A model generated the notes under the pieces. That model was not told the origin of the DNA. It saw only the letters and a program-made list of their open reading frames with translations, and did not search any database. The translations under genes were made by a program, and so were the position numbers. Shown piece after piece: positions 17,693 through 27,901 of a stretch of 64,000 nt of DNA; the stretch's first letter is position 1; the number at the start of each line of letters is the position of its first letter. Origin of the DNA: an uncultured SAR86 cluster bacterium (lineage in GTDB: Bacteria; Pseudomonadota; Gammaproteobacteria; Magnimaribacterales; D2472); contig CACOZT010000003.1 of the NCBI GenBank assembly GCA_902631785.1, forward strand, positions 61,158 through 125,157, given 5' to 3'.

Positions 17693-19372
17693 ATGAATGA
17701 TTCTAATAGATTATTTAACGAAATAACTAACGAACTTACTCAAAAAGGTCAAATTTTTGAAACAAGAGAATATAAAAATAATTTTGGAATAATTACTAAT
17801 GAATATGCATCATTCCCAGATAGCTTAAGAAAATACTTTGATTTTGCTCTTACTCATGGAGAGAAAGAGTTCTTGGTGTTTGAAGACGAGAGATTCACAT
17901 TTGCTGAAGCTTTTAAGATTGCAGCAAAATTTGGTAATGCCCTAATAAATGCTGGTATTAAAAAAGGAGATAAAGTCTCTATTTGTATGCAAAATAATCC
18001 TGAGTTTATGTTTGCTTACATGGGAATTGTTGGAATTGGTGCGGTATGCGTTCCATTAAATTCTTGGTGGGTTCCTAATGAGGTGATTTATGGAATAGAA
18101 CATTCACAATCAAAACTTCTTCTTGCAGACCAAAAAAGATTACAAGGCCTGGAATCTATAAATATTACTAAAATTATATCGAGCTATACTCCAGACGAAA
18201 ATTTTACAGACTTTAAAGAATTTATTAAAAATGAAAGTGATGAATGGCCAGAGGTAGAAATTTCTAGAGATGATGATGCAACCATATATTACACTTCAGG
18301 ATCTACAGGAAGACCAAAAGGCGTACTCTCAACTCAAAGAGGACTAATATCTTCTATGTTTAGTTGGGCTTTTATGGCTTCGGTTCTTAGTGAAAGAGAA
18401 AAAAGACTAGGCAAGGACAGTACTTCATTAGCTAGTGGAGATTCATCAATTTTATTATGTGTACCATTGTTTCATGCAACAGGCAGTCATGTTGCTTTCT
18501 TGTTATCCATTCTTGTGGGTAGAAAAGTTGTAATGATGAAAAAATGGGATACAGGCGAAGCTCTTAAGTTAATCGATAACGAAAAAATCACAGATATAAC
18601 AGGCGTTCCAACCCAGACATGGGAATTACTAAATCATCCAGATAGAGATAGTTACGATTTGTCATCCTTAAGAACACTTGGTGGCGGAGGTGGTCCTAGA
18701 CCTGCTGAACATGTCAAAGCACTTGATAAAAACTTTAAAGGTCGTCCTGGAATTGGATATGGCTTAACAGAAACAAATGCTCTAGGAACAATGGGTGCTG
18801 GCGATGAATACATAAACAATCCTTCATCTGCTGGAAGAGTGGTTCCGCCTCTAACTGAAATTAAAATCATTGATGAAAATTGGCAAGAGCTACCTGAAGG
18901 TAAAATTGGAGAAGTTGCAATCAGATCTCAGTCAAATATGAAAGGATATTGGAGAAATGATGATGCAACTGCTGAATGTATCAATTCAGAGGGTTGGTTT
19001 AAATCAGGAGATTTAGGCAAGTTCGATGGCCCATTTTTATATATTCTTGACAGGTTAAAGGATATGGTAATTCGAGGTGGTGAAAATATAGCTTGTCCTG
19101 AAGTTGAAGGAGCAATCTATGAACATCCTGATGTGCTTGAGGCAAGTGTTTTTGGCATACCTGATGAAAGGTTAGGTGAAATTCTATGCAGTTCAATCTG
19201 TCTTAGGGAAGGTTCAAAACTATCTGTTGAATTATTAAACGAATTTTTATCTGATAAATTAGCTGCTTTCAAAATACCTGTAAAAATAAAATTTACTTAC
19301 AATCCTTTACCAAAAATCGCTTCAGGTAAATTTGATAAACCAACTATGAGACAAAATTTTATTGAAGAATAA
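17693..19372 (+). CDS. AMP-dependent acyl-CoA synthetase/ligase
   Basis: IYYTSGSTGRPKGVLSTQRG, GYGLTETNALG, DRLKDMVIRGGENIACPEVE. Confidence 0.93.
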   Translation: MNDSNRLFNEITNELTQKGQIFETREYKNNFGIITNEYASFPDSLRKYFDFALTHGEKEFLVFEDERFTFAEAFKIAAKFGNALINAGIKKGDKVSICMQNNPEFMFAYMGIVGIGAVCVPLNSWWVPNEVIYGIEHSQSKLLLADQKRLQGLESINITKIISSYTPDENFTDFKEFIKNESDEWPEVEISRDDDATIYYTSGSTGRPKGVLSTQRGLISSMFSWAFMASVLSEREKRLGKDSTSLASGDSSILLCVPLFHATGSHVAFLLSILVGRKVVMMKKWDTGEALKLIDNEKITDITGVPTQTWELLNHPDRDSYDLSSLRTLGGGGGPRPAEHVKALDKNFKGRPGIGYGLTETNALGTMGAGDEYINNPSSAGRVVPPLTEIKIIDENWQELPEGKIGEVAIRSQSNMKGYWRNDDATAECINSEGWFKSGDLGKFDGPFLYILDRLKDMVIRGGENIACPEVEGAIYEHPDVLEASVFGIPDERLGEILCSSICLREGSKLSVELLNEFLSDKLAAFKIPVKIKFTYNPLPKIASGKFDKPTMRQNFIEE

Positions 19373-19435
19373 TTTTAATTTTTTACTTTCCAAATTATGA
19401 AAAAAGAGTAAAAATGATTATCCAGATATTTTTTT

Positions 19436-20131
19436 ATGACTGTAAATATATTAGTTATTGAGGATGAGCCAGATATTCGAAGGAATTTGGAATACAACCT
19501 CGGAAGAGAGGGCTTTAATGCTTCTCCAGCAGGCTCGTTAGATGAAGCATACGAGAAATTAAACTCAAAAAAATTTGATCTTATTCTTTTGGATTTAATG
19601 TTACCAGATGGCTCTGGCTTAGACCTTTGTAAAAAAATAAAATCTGATTCAGAAACAGAAGCAACTCCAATTATTATTTTAACAGCAAAGGATGATGAGG
19701 TTGATAAGGTAGTTGGCTTTGAACTTGGTGCAGATGATTATGTTACAAAACCCTTTAGTGTTAGAGAGCTAATACTAAGAGTCAAAGCAATTCTTAAAAG
19801 ATCTGACACAAAAATAAAAGAAGTTGTAGAAGTTGAAAGACAATTTGGTGATTTAAAAATTGATGTCGACTCGCATGAGGTTCATGTTGATTCGCAGTTA
19901 ATAGAATTAACTGCGTTAGAGTTTCGTTTGCTTAAAGAACTTGTTGATAAAAGAGGAAGGGTTCAGTCAAGAGATCAATTGCTGTCTGAGGTATGGGGAT
20001 ACAATGCTGAGGTCACTACAAGAACAGTAGACACACATATAAAAAGATTAAGAGAAAAACTTGGCTCAATGGGTAAGTATGTTCAAACCATAAGAGGCGT
20101 GGGGTATAAGTTCTCAAGAACTCCAGACTAA
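19436..20131 (+). CDS. phoB: PhoB-type response regulator
   Basis: Receiver domain (LDLMLPDGSGLDLCKKIK) plus winged helix (TRTVDTHIKRLREKLG...IRGVGYKF). Confidence 0.88.
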   Translation: MTVNILVIEDEPDIRRNLEYNLGREGFNASPAGSLDEAYEKLNSKKFDLILLDLMLPDGSGLDLCKKIKSDSETEATPIIILTAKDDEVDKVVGFELGADDYVTKPFSVRELILRVKAILKRSDTKIKEVVEVERQFGDLKIDVDSHEVHVDSQLIELTALEFRLLKELVDKRGRVQSRDQLLSEVWGYNAEVTTRTVDTHIKRLREKLGSMGKYVQTIRGVGYKFSRTPD

Positions 20132-20133
20132 AA

Positions 20134-21480
20134 ATGGGATTTAGATTCCGAATATTCTTAATTGTATTCTTATCAATGGGTGCTGGTGTTCTTCTGTCAT
20201 ATACCTTGACAGCTAGTAACGATATTTCATTAGTATTGATAGTTTTTTCATTACTTATTATTGCAACATTAACATCTATGATTTTTGCAAATTTTTTATA
20301 CAAGAGTATTTCTAATTTAGAAGCTTTAGCATCAAAAATTGCAAAAGGAAGAACAAAAAAGAGATATATAAAGGCCTTAAAAGAAGATTCAGGGGAATTT
20401 GGTAAAGTTGCCTCAAGTATTTCGGAAATATCAGAAAATTTAAAAGATAAGATAAATCAAATAGCAAAACAAAGAGATCAATTCGGATCTGTCCTTGATG
20501 ATTTAGGAGAGGGAATAGTAGTAACAGACATAGAGGGGAATATTACATTTGAAAATGATCAATTTTCTCAAATTCTAAATCTTAAAAATGTTCATGGTCA
20601 AAATATTAAAGATTTAGGTATTAAATCTCTCGGATATCTTTACAGGAGATCAAAAAAAAGAAAAAGAGCTGATATTGAATTTGAAATTGAGCTCAATGAT
20701 AAATCTAATAGGTGGGTGCTTGCCACTATTAATCAGAGCAAAACTACAAAAGAATATATTCTGGTTGTCCATGATATTACGCAACTTCGGAGCTTGGATT
20801 CTATGCGAAGAGATTTTATATCAAATTTGTCTCATGAATTAAGGACTCCTGTAAGTGTAATAAGAGCAAACTCTGAAACTCTTATTGATAGCGCATTAGA
20901 AGACAAGAAACAAGCTAAAATTTTTGCAAAAGCAATTCTCCATAATGCTGAGAGATTAACAGATATGGTTTCATCTTTACTCGATTTATCAAGAATTGAG
21001 TATGGAGAGCTCAAACTTAATTTCGAAGAAATAGATCTGAATGCTTTTTTTGAAAATTTTATTGAATCAATAATCAACTTATCAAAGAAAAAAGATATAG
21101 ATATTAATTATTTACCAAATCACAAAGGTTCTGTAAATGCTGATTTTCAAGCAATCGAAAGAATTATGAATAACTTAATAGATAATGCAATCAAATACTC
21201 AGAAGAGGGATCTGAAATAAAAATATCAACATCAAATGATGGTGATGATTATATCCGTGTGACTGTTGAGGACACTGGAGAAGGGATATCACCTGAAGAT
21301 CAAGATCATATTTTTAGTAGATTTTTTAGAACAGCATCTGCAAGAGCGACTGACAACCAAGGCAGCGGTCTTGGACTTGCAATAGTGAAACATCTTGTAA
21401 ATAATCTAAATGGAGAGGTTGGCATCGAATCTAAACCCCAAAAAGGCTCTATTTTTTGGTTTACTATCCCTATTTTTTAA
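20134..21480 (+). CDS. phoR: PhoR-type sensor histidine kinase
   Basis: PAS region, DFISNLSHELRTPVSVIRANSETL, N/G boxes DNAIKYSEEGSEI, GSGLGLAIVKHLVN; 3' of phoB. Confidence 0.87.
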   Translation: MGFRFRIFLIVFLSMGAGVLLSYTLTASNDISLVLIVFSLLIIATLTSMIFANFLYKSISNLEALASKIAKGRTKKRYIKALKEDSGEFGKVASSISEISENLKDKINQIAKQRDQFGSVLDDLGEGIVVTDIEGNITFENDQFSQILNLKNVHGQNIKDLGIKSLGYLYRRSKKRKRADIEFEIELNDKSNRWVLATINQSKTTKEYILVVHDITQLRSLDSMRRDFISNLSHELRTPVSVIRANSETLIDSALEDKKQAKIFAKAILHNAERLTDMVSSLLDLSRIEYGELKLNFEEIDLNAFFENFIESIINLSKKKDIDINYLPNHKGSVNADFQAIERIMNNLIDNAIKYSEEGSEIKISTSNDGDDYIRVTVEDTGEGISPEDQDHIFSRFFRTASARATDNQGSGLGLAIVKHLVNNLNGEVGIESKPQKGSIFWFTIPIF

Positions 21481-21520
21481 AATTCATAAAACTTTACTTT
21501 ATCGCTTATATTATCTAGAA

Positions 21521-21537
21521 TGTCACATGAATGTCAC
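21521..21537 (+). promoter_or_regulatory. Candidate Pho box
   Basis: TGTCACATGAATGTCAC: two TGTCA half-sites with 11-bp period, just 3' of phoBR. Confidence 0.6.
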
Positions 21538-21572
21538 ATTTATGTTTCATAAATGTAATTTTGGAGACAATA

Positions 21573-21662
21573 GTGGTAAGAACAATTTGGAAAAAATTTC
21601 ACATATTTATGAAGTCTGGAAGACTTAATAAAGTTATAAAAGTATCCGGAATTACTCAATAA
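21573..21662 (+). CDS. Possible 29-aa basic peptide downstream of Pho box (GTG start)
   Basis: GGAG 8-11 nt before GTG; VRTIWKKFHIFMKSGRLNKVIKVSGITQ-like frame, stop TAA at 21660-21662; followed by terminator. Confidence 0.3.
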   Translation: MVRTIWKKFHIFMKSGRLNKVIKVSGITQ

Positions 21663-21677
21663 ATGTTATGAGTCTTA

Positions 21678-21705
21678 AAATGAGCTAAAATGGTAGCTCA
21701 TTTTT
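21678..21705 (+). terminator. Intrinsic terminator between phoR region and gspC
   Basis: AAATGAGCTA-AAATGG-TAGCTCATTT then T. Confidence 0.8.
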
Positions 21706-21709
21706 GCTT

Positions 21710-22114
21710 ATGGACTTTATAAAAATTAAAAAGATTATTATCTTTATGCTGGCACTTCCTGCAATTTATTTTTTTGTTTCAAATATGAGTTTAATATTCA
21801 ATAAACCAGATATTAAAAATATAAATGTCCCAAATATGGCTGATATTTCATTTAGTTCAAATTCTAAAGAAATTAGTCGTAACTCAGAAACAATAAATGA
21901 TATTCCATCTTTTAGTTATGAGCTAATTGGTTATAGATCTGGTAAAAATGACTCATCTGTCATCTTGAAGAAAGGCAACAAGGAATATGTTGTTGCAAAG
22001 GGCGATAAATTGGAAGGAGTTTATGAGTTAATTGAAGTAACAAAAGATGAAGTAATATTTCGAAATAAAGAAAAATTATATAGAATTGAGAATCTTGTTG
22101 GTAACAATTTATGA
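21710..22114 (+). CDS. gspC: Type II secretion system protein GspC (short form)
   Basis: Single N-terminal TM and homology region (YELIGYRSGKNDSSVILKKGNKEYVVAKGDKLEGVYELIEVTKDEVIFRNKEKLYRIE) immediately before gspD; no PDZ domain. Confidence 0.8.
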   Translation: MDFIKIKKIIIFMLALPAIYFFVSNMSLIFNKPDIKNINVPNMADISFSSNSKEISRNSETINDIPSFSYELIGYRSGKNDSSVILKKGNKEYVVAKGDKLEGVYELIEVTKDEVIFRNKEKLYRIENLVGNNL

Positions 22115-23955
22115 GAACTTTGTACAAATTTAAATTAATTTCTATTTTATTAATTTCATTTGGAAATATTAATGCTCAGGACTCATTTATATTAAATTAT
22201 GAAGAAGTAGACATAAAGAAGGTTACCCAAGACATAGCTCAATTTTCAAAAAAAACAATTATTTTAGATCCAAGAGTAAAAGGAAAAATAACTATTTACT
22301 CAAATGCAAACTTAAACAGAGATCAAGTCTGGGATGTGTATTTAAGAACAATTCAGGTTAATGGTTTTGGCGCAATTTCTGAAGACGGATTTCTAAGAGT
22401 TGTTCCTGAAAACGAAGCAACCCGAGATATGACAATTGATAATTCTCTTGGAGGTTTTGAAACTGCAGTTATACCATTGATAAACAGATCATCTGAAGAA
22501 ATTTTGCCAATGATAAAACCAATAACTGGCAGACAATCTCATCTTTCTAACATTTCATCAATTAACTCTATCTTGCTTGTTGATCGAGCAAGCAATGTTG
22601 AACGCATTAGAAATTTATTAAATGATCTGGATAAAAACAATACTGCAAAGATAAATATTATTAAGCTTAATAATTTATCATCAATTGAAGCTGTAAGAAT
22701 TTTGGATAGGCTAAAAACACAAAACAATCCAACTATTAATCAATTTATAGCTATTCCATTCACTCCTTCAAATTCTGTCATTTTATCAGCCAATGACTTA
22801 ATAACTAATAATATTATAAATACACTAAATTCATTAGATAAAGACATTATGAGTGATGATTCTATGGATGTTATTTATCTAAAATATGCTCAAGCTAAGG
22901 ATATATCAGCCATACTTAACTCAGTTTCTGGAAGCTTTATTAGTGATGCAGAAGGACAGAAGACAGTAATAACTCATCATGAAAAAACAAATTCTCTAGT
23001 TATATCTTCAGCTGAAGAAAATTTAAATTCGATTAGGAATATTGTTTCTAAATTAGATATTAGAAGGGCGCAAGTACTTGTTGAGGCAATAGTGGTTGAT
23101 TTATCAGAAAAAGCAGCAACAAGACTTGGAGTAGAAGCCATTTATTCAGGGAATGATGAGGATAGCATCCCAATTGGTATTACCAGATTTTCAGGTTCAG
23201 GAGCAGATCTTCTAGCAATTGCTGGAGCTGCAGATGATGAGACTGACGTTACATTAACAAATACTGCAGTTTCATCTCTGTTAAATACTCAGGGTTTGGT
23301 TGCAGGCTTTGGCGATTTAACAAAAGGGAAAGATAACTTTGTTGGAATTCTTAATGCAATAGCAGAAGACACTGATTCTAATATATTATCAACTCCATCT
23401 ATACTAGCCATGGATAATGAACCAGCAAGACTTTTTATTGGACAAGAAATTCCTATAACAACAGGAGAAAGTCTTGGAATGAATAATTCAAATCCCTTTA
23501 GAACAACCTCTAGACAAGAAGTTGGAATAGAATTAGAAATCACACCTCAAATCAATGAGGGAGCATCTGTAATTCTTAATATAAAACAAGGTGTTTCAGG
23601 AGTTGCTGGAATATCTCAAAGTGGATTAGATCTGATAACAAATAAAAGAGAAATAGAAACGACTGTTTTAGTTGATAATAATCAAATTATTGTTTTGGGT
23701 GGGTTGATAGATGAAGATACTCAAGAAGTTGTTTCAAAAGTACCACTTTTAGGATCAATTCCACTTCTTGGAAGAATTTTTCAATCCTCGTCCACTAGCA
23801 CAAGCACCAAAAATCTTATGGTTTTTTTAAAACCAACTATTCTAACTAACTCAGATATTGCAAATGAGATTTCACTTGAAAAATATAATTATTTTAAAGC
23901 TGAGCAACAATTAAAGGGTAATACTGTTATTGATCTTACTAATCCTAATGACTAA
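22111..23955 (+). CDS. gspD: Type II secretion secretin GspD
   Basis: N0-N3 domains, VEAIVVDLSEKAATRLGVEAIY, LSTPSILAMDNEPARLFIGQEIPITTG, VLGGLIDEDTQEVVSKVPLLGSIPLLGRIFQS. Confidence 0.96.
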   Translation: MRTLYKFKLISILLISFGNINAQDSFILNYEEVDIKKVTQDIAQFSKKTIILDPRVKGKITIYSNANLNRDQVWDVYLRTIQVNGFGAISEDGFLRVVPENEATRDMTIDNSLGGFETAVIPLINRSSEEILPMIKPITGRQSHLSNISSINSILLVDRASNVERIRNLLNDLDKNNTAKINIIKLNNLSSIEAVRILDRLKTQNNPTINQFIAIPFTPSNSVILSANDLITNNIINTLNSLDKDIMSDDSMDVIYLKYAQAKDISAILNSVSGSFISDAEGQKTVITHHEKTNSLVISSAEENLNSIRNIVSKLDIRRAQVLVEAIVVDLSEKAATRLGVEAIYSGNDEDSIPIGITRFSGSGADLLAIAGAADDETDVTLTNTAVSSLLNTQGLVAGFGDLTKGKDNFVGILNAIAEDTDSNILSTPSILAMDNEPARLFIGQEIPITTGESLGMNNSNPFRTTSRQEVGIELEITPQINEGASVILNIKQGVSGVAGISQSGLDLITNKREIETTVLVDNNQIIVLGGLIDEDTQEVVSKVPLLGSIPLLGRIFQSSSTSTSTKNLMVFLKPTILTNSDIANEISLEKYNYFKAEQQLKGNTVIDLTNPND

Positions 23956-23957
23956 TA

Positions 23958-25457
23958 ATGAGTGAATCTAGTAAAGAAAATATTAAGACAAACATTTTTC
24001 CTTATGATTTTGTAAAAGAGAATGAGATCATTGCTGTTCAGAATGGAAAGGGAATCATAGTCTCCTCACCTAAACCAATATCACTTAATATTTATCAGGA
24101 AATTCAAAGGTTTTTGGATTCTGAATTTACATTTAAATTATGTGATCCAGATGAATTTAACGAAATTCTAACCAATTCATTTACAACAAGTGATCACCAA
24201 GAAAATATTTCAGAGGAATTAACAGATGACTTTGATTTGCAAGATTTTGCGGGAAGTATAAATGCTACCGAGGATCTTTTAAGTGGAAATAATGATGCAC
24301 CAATAATTAAGTTAATTAACGGTGTTATCAGTCAAGCAATAAAAAGTAGGGCATCTGATATTCATTTTGAGCCTTATGAGGATTTTGTAATCATACGTTT
24401 CAGGATTGATGGCATTCTTAAAGAAATCCTTAGACAAGACAGCAAAATTGCATCAATTCTTATTTCAAGAATTAAAATTATTTCTGGCCTTGATATATCT
24501 GAGAGAAGGTTACCACAAGACGGAAGAGTGTCCTTATCTCTTGGAGATAAAAATGTTGATGTAAGAGTATCAACACTTCCCTCATCATATGGTGAAAGAA
24601 TCGTTCTAAGAATTTTAGATAAGCAATCCGCACAAATTAATATAGATGACTTAGGATTACCAAAAAAAATTCTTTCATACTATAAAAGTTCATTAAAAAA
24701 TCCTGAAGGAATTATTCTATTTACGGGACCAACTGGATCAGGAAAAACTACAACTCTTTATGCAGGCCTTAGGTATTTAAGTGACTCTTCTCAAAATATT
24801 CTTACCGTTGAGGATCCTATTGAATATACTCTTAATGGTATTGGTCAGACACAGGTCAATACAAAAACAGGTTATACATTTGCAAAAGGATTACGAGCGA
24901 TTTTAAGACAAGATCCAGATGTAGTCATGATTGGCGAAATGAGAGACACTGAAACTGCTCAAATTGGCATTCAATCAAGTTTAACAGGACATCTAGTTTT
25001 ATCGACGGTTCATACTAATAATGCAATTGCTGCAATCACCAGACTAAGAGATATGGGAATTGAGTCCTTTTTGTTAGCATCTAGCTTAAAAACAATAATC
25101 TCACAAAGGCTTGTTAGACGACTTTGCCTAGATTGTAGGACTGAAAATAAACCAAGTAATGAGTCTATAGATATATTTGGATTAGATAAGAATAAATCTG
25201 TTTTTTCTGCAAGGGGATGCGATGAATGTAATCAAACTGGTTATCAAGGAAGAATAGCCATTGCTGAGTGCATTCAAATAGATAAGACATTAAAAGATTT
25301 AATTCATAATGATGCATCAGAAAATGAAATCTCAGACTACGTGTTCAGAGATAACCTTTCTATTGATATGGCTTCTATTGATTTAATAATTGATGGAGTA
25401 ACATCGTGCGAAGAAATAATAAGAGTAAATAATATTAAAGAAGATGCCATCATATAG
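23958..25457 (+). CDS. gspE: T2SS ATPase GspE
   Basis: ASDIHFEPYEDFVIIRFRIDG, GPTGSGKTTTLYAGL Walker A, GEMRDTETAQIGIQSSLTGHLVLSTVHTN, CxxC zinc motif. Confidence 0.97.
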   Translation: MSESSKENIKTNIFPYDFVKENEIIAVQNGKGIIVSSPKPISLNIYQEIQRFLDSEFTFKLCDPDEFNEILTNSFTTSDHQENISEELTDDFDLQDFAGSINATEDLLSGNNDAPIIKLINGVISQAIKSRASDIHFEPYEDFVIIRFRIDGILKEILRQDSKIASILISRIKIISGLDISERRLPQDGRVSLSLGDKNVDVRVSTLPSSYGERIVLRILDKQSAQINIDDLGLPKKILSYYKSSLKNPEGIILFTGPTGSGKTTTLYAGLRYLSDSSQNILTVEDPIEYTLNGIGQTQVNTKTGYTFAKGLRAILRQDPDVVMIGEMRDTETAQIGIQSSLTGHLVLSTVHTNNAIAAITRLRDMGIESFLLASSLKTIISQRLVRRLCLDCRTENKPSNESIDIFGLDKNKSVFSARGCDECNQTGYQGRIAIAECIQIDKTLKDLIHNDASENEISDYVFRDNLSIDMASIDLIIDGVTSCEEIIRVNNIKEDAII

Positions 25458-26634
25458 TTATACAGCTATTAATGATGCTGGCGTAAAGAAAAAAGGTATT
25501 CTGAGCGCAGACTCAGAAAGAGAGGCTAGAAAGCTTGTTAAAGACCTTAAATTAACACCATTAAAAATATCAAAGTCTAAAAATTTGGACAAAACTCTCA
25601 GAACAAAAAATAAAGATATCGTTTTAATGACTAGACAACTCGCAACATTGCTTGAAGCAAGCACTCCTATTGTGGATTCGATAGACATAACAGCTAGACA
25701 GACTAAAAATAAAAATTTAATTCATATTTTATACAATCTTAAAGAAGATCTTATTCAAGGTAAGAGGTTAGGAAATTCAATGAAAAAATATCCAGGTATT
25801 TTCTCAGACACCTATGTATCGATGGTTTCAGCAGGAGACTCTTCAGGAAATTTAGATACCGTTTTTTCCAAACTTGCAGATTACCTAGAAGAAAGCGCTT
25901 CTATAAGGCAAAAAGTTATATCAGCATTAACTTATCCACTTATATTAATTGGATTTTCGATTCTCGTAATAATATCTTTGTTAGCATTTGTTTTGCCTCA
26001 AGTTATTGATCAATTTATTAAAGCAGGTGCTGAATTACCATTTATAACAAAGTTTTTAATTGGAATTTCAAATAATATTATTCCCATATTATTGATAATC
26101 ACTTTTTTATCTGGAAGTAGCTATTATATTTACAAAAAATATACTAAGGATAAAAAAAATAAATTATTAGTTGATAAAAAGATTCTTGCTATCCCTTTCT
26201 TGGGTAATTTTATTTTAAATTCAGAGTTAGAGCGATTTTCAAGTACTATGGAACTACTTTTAGCCTCCGGCACAAATCTTGATATAGCTTTGGAAGAATG
26301 TTCAAAAATATTCAATAATCAATATCTATCAAATATAGTCATGAATGCTAAAGATGATGTAGTCGAAGGAAAAGACTTTGTTATTGCCATGAAACATGAT
26401 GAAATTTTTCCAGATATTTTTATCCAATTAATTTCAAGTGGATACAGGTCTGGCAATCTTGAAAAAATGTTTAATAAGGTTTCAAATTTTATGAAATCTG
26501 AAATTGAAAATAAAAGGTCCGTATTTTTATCACTATTAGAGCCAATAGTAATAATTTTTATGGGCGGATTTATTATGATGATAGTTCTGGCTATACTAAT
26601 ACCAATAATGCAAATGAATACTCTATCAATATGA
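25444..26634 (+). CDS. gspF: T2SS inner-membrane protein GspF
   Basis: YSYTAINDAGVKKKGILSADS..., tandem GspF domains. Confidence 0.95.
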   Translation: MPSYSYTAINDAGVKKKGILSADSEREARKLVKDLKLTPLKISKSKNLDKTLRTKNKDIVLMTRQLATLLEASTPIVDSIDITARQTKNKNLIHILYNLKEDLIQGKRLGNSMKKYPGIFSDTYVSMVSAGDSSGNLDTVFSKLADYLEESASIRQKVISALTYPLILIGFSILVIISLLAFVLPQVIDQFIKAGAELPFITKFLIGISNNIIPILLIITFLSGSSYYIYKKYTKDKKNKLLVDKKILAIPFLGNFILNSELERFSSTMELLLASGTNLDIALEECSKIFNNQYLSNIVMNAKDDVVEGKDFVIAMKHDEIFPDIFIQLISSGYRSGNLEKMFNKVSNFMKSEIENKRSVFLSLLEPIVIIFMGGFIMMIVLAILIPIMQMNTLSI

Positions 26635-27065
26635 AAACCAGAGATGATGAAAAAGGCTTTACACTTATAGAATTAATGGCTGTTCTAGTTATTTTAGGTA
26701 TTTTAGCAACTGTAGTAGTTGTAAGTGTAGATCCGGTTTTTCAAAGAGCAAATCTTGAAAAAATTAGGGCCGATATGGCTAATACAAATAAAGCACTTGA
26801 ATTATATAGATTTAATGAATTGTCATACCCCTCGACGTCACAAGGCTTAGATGCTCTTGTAAGCCCGCACTCCGAATTAAAGAATCCATTTCTGTATCCA
26901 CAAGGAGGCTACATTTCTGCAATTCCGAAAGATCCATGGGGAAGAGAATATATTTATGAGTATCCTTCTAGACGCTCTCAAAAATATGACTTATATACTT
27001 TAGGCGCTGATGGAGTTGAGGGAGGATCTGGTGAAGATGCTGATTTTGGAAATTGGATGCAATAA
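26631..27065 (+). CDS. gspG: T2SS major pseudopilin GspG
   Basis: EKGFTLIELMAVLVILGILA; TSQGLDAL; GGYISAIPKDPWGREYIYEYP. Confidence 0.97.
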   Translation: MKTRDDEKGFTLIELMAVLVILGILATVVVVSVDPVFQRANLEKIRADMANTNKALELYRFNELSYPSTSQGLDALVSPHSELKNPFLYPQGGYISAIPKDPWGREYIYEYPSRRSQKYDLYTLGADGVEGGSGEDADFGNWMQ

Positions 27066-27552
27066 TAAACAATATCGATCAGGATTTACTTTAATTGAGT
27101 TACTTGTTGTATTAATTATTATTGGAATAACGGCAACATTAATAACTGTAAACTTTAATTCACTAAATTCAATTGAAAAGCAGTCTAATTCATTTCAAAG
27201 AACTGTAAATTTTTTGACAGAGGAGAGTATTATTACTGGTAATGAGATTGGCCTATATCTGAGCTCAAATAAACAATTTGCAGAATATCTTACAGACGAC
27301 AATAAAAATAAAATAGATTCCAATTACAAAAATGCTTTTTGGTCAGAAACATCATCACTGAGGAAAACATTTAAATTTGAAGATGGATCAATTATAGAAT
27401 TGAATGACCAGATGCTTGAATTGCCAATGATGATTTTTTATCCATCTGGAGAAAACTCTGGTGGCCAAATAGATATTTATCACTCAAATTATATTCAAAG
27501 GCTAGTTATTTTTAGCAATGGAAAAATTACAGATGAAATTATCAGTTATTAA
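27037..27552 (+). CDS. gspH: T2SS pseudopilin GspH
   Basis: RSGFTLIELLVVLIIIGITATLI; position in operon. Confidence 0.88.
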   Translation: MLILEIGCNNKQYRSGFTLIELLVVLIIIGITATLITVNFNSLNSIEKQSNSFQRTVNFLTEESIITGNEIGLYLSSNKQFAEYLTDDNKNKIDSNYKNAFWSETSSLRKTFKFEDGSIIELNDQMLELPMMIFYPSGENSGGQIDIYHSNYIQRLVIFSNGKITDEIISY

Positions 27553-27901
27553 CAAAGGCTTTAGTTTAGTTGAAGTTGTAGTTGCCTTATTTATTTTAAG
27601 TGTATCTGTGATTACTATATATAACCTTATCTTATCAACTGCAGTATCAAGCTATGACTTAGAGCAAAGATATCTAGCTAAAGAAGTCGCAAATAATAGA
27701 ATTTCGTTAATAAATACAATTGAAAAATCATCAAAACCAACAGATAGAACTGGCCAGATGACAATGGGTGGACAAAAATGGATATGGGATGAAAGTATCG
27801 TTAACAGCCAAGACGATAATTTTTTTGAGTATAAGATTTCTGTAAAACTTGATGGTTCAGAAACATACATTTATTCCATTAATGGTTATTACACAAAATG
27901 A
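27533..27901 (+). CDS. gspI: T2SS pseudopilin GspI
   Basis: KGFSLVEVVVALFILSVSVI; position in operon. Confidence 0.9.
   Translation: MKLSVINKGFSLVEVVVALFILSVSVITIYNLILSTAVSSYDLEQRYLAKEVANNRISLINTIEKSSKPTDRTGQMTMGGQKWIWDESIVNSQDDNFFEYKISVKLDGSETYIYSINGYYTK

Noticed and set aside
18652-19196. Antisense ORFs within the acyl-CoA synthetase
   Set aside because: Lie entirely inside a conserved CDS with no independent signal.
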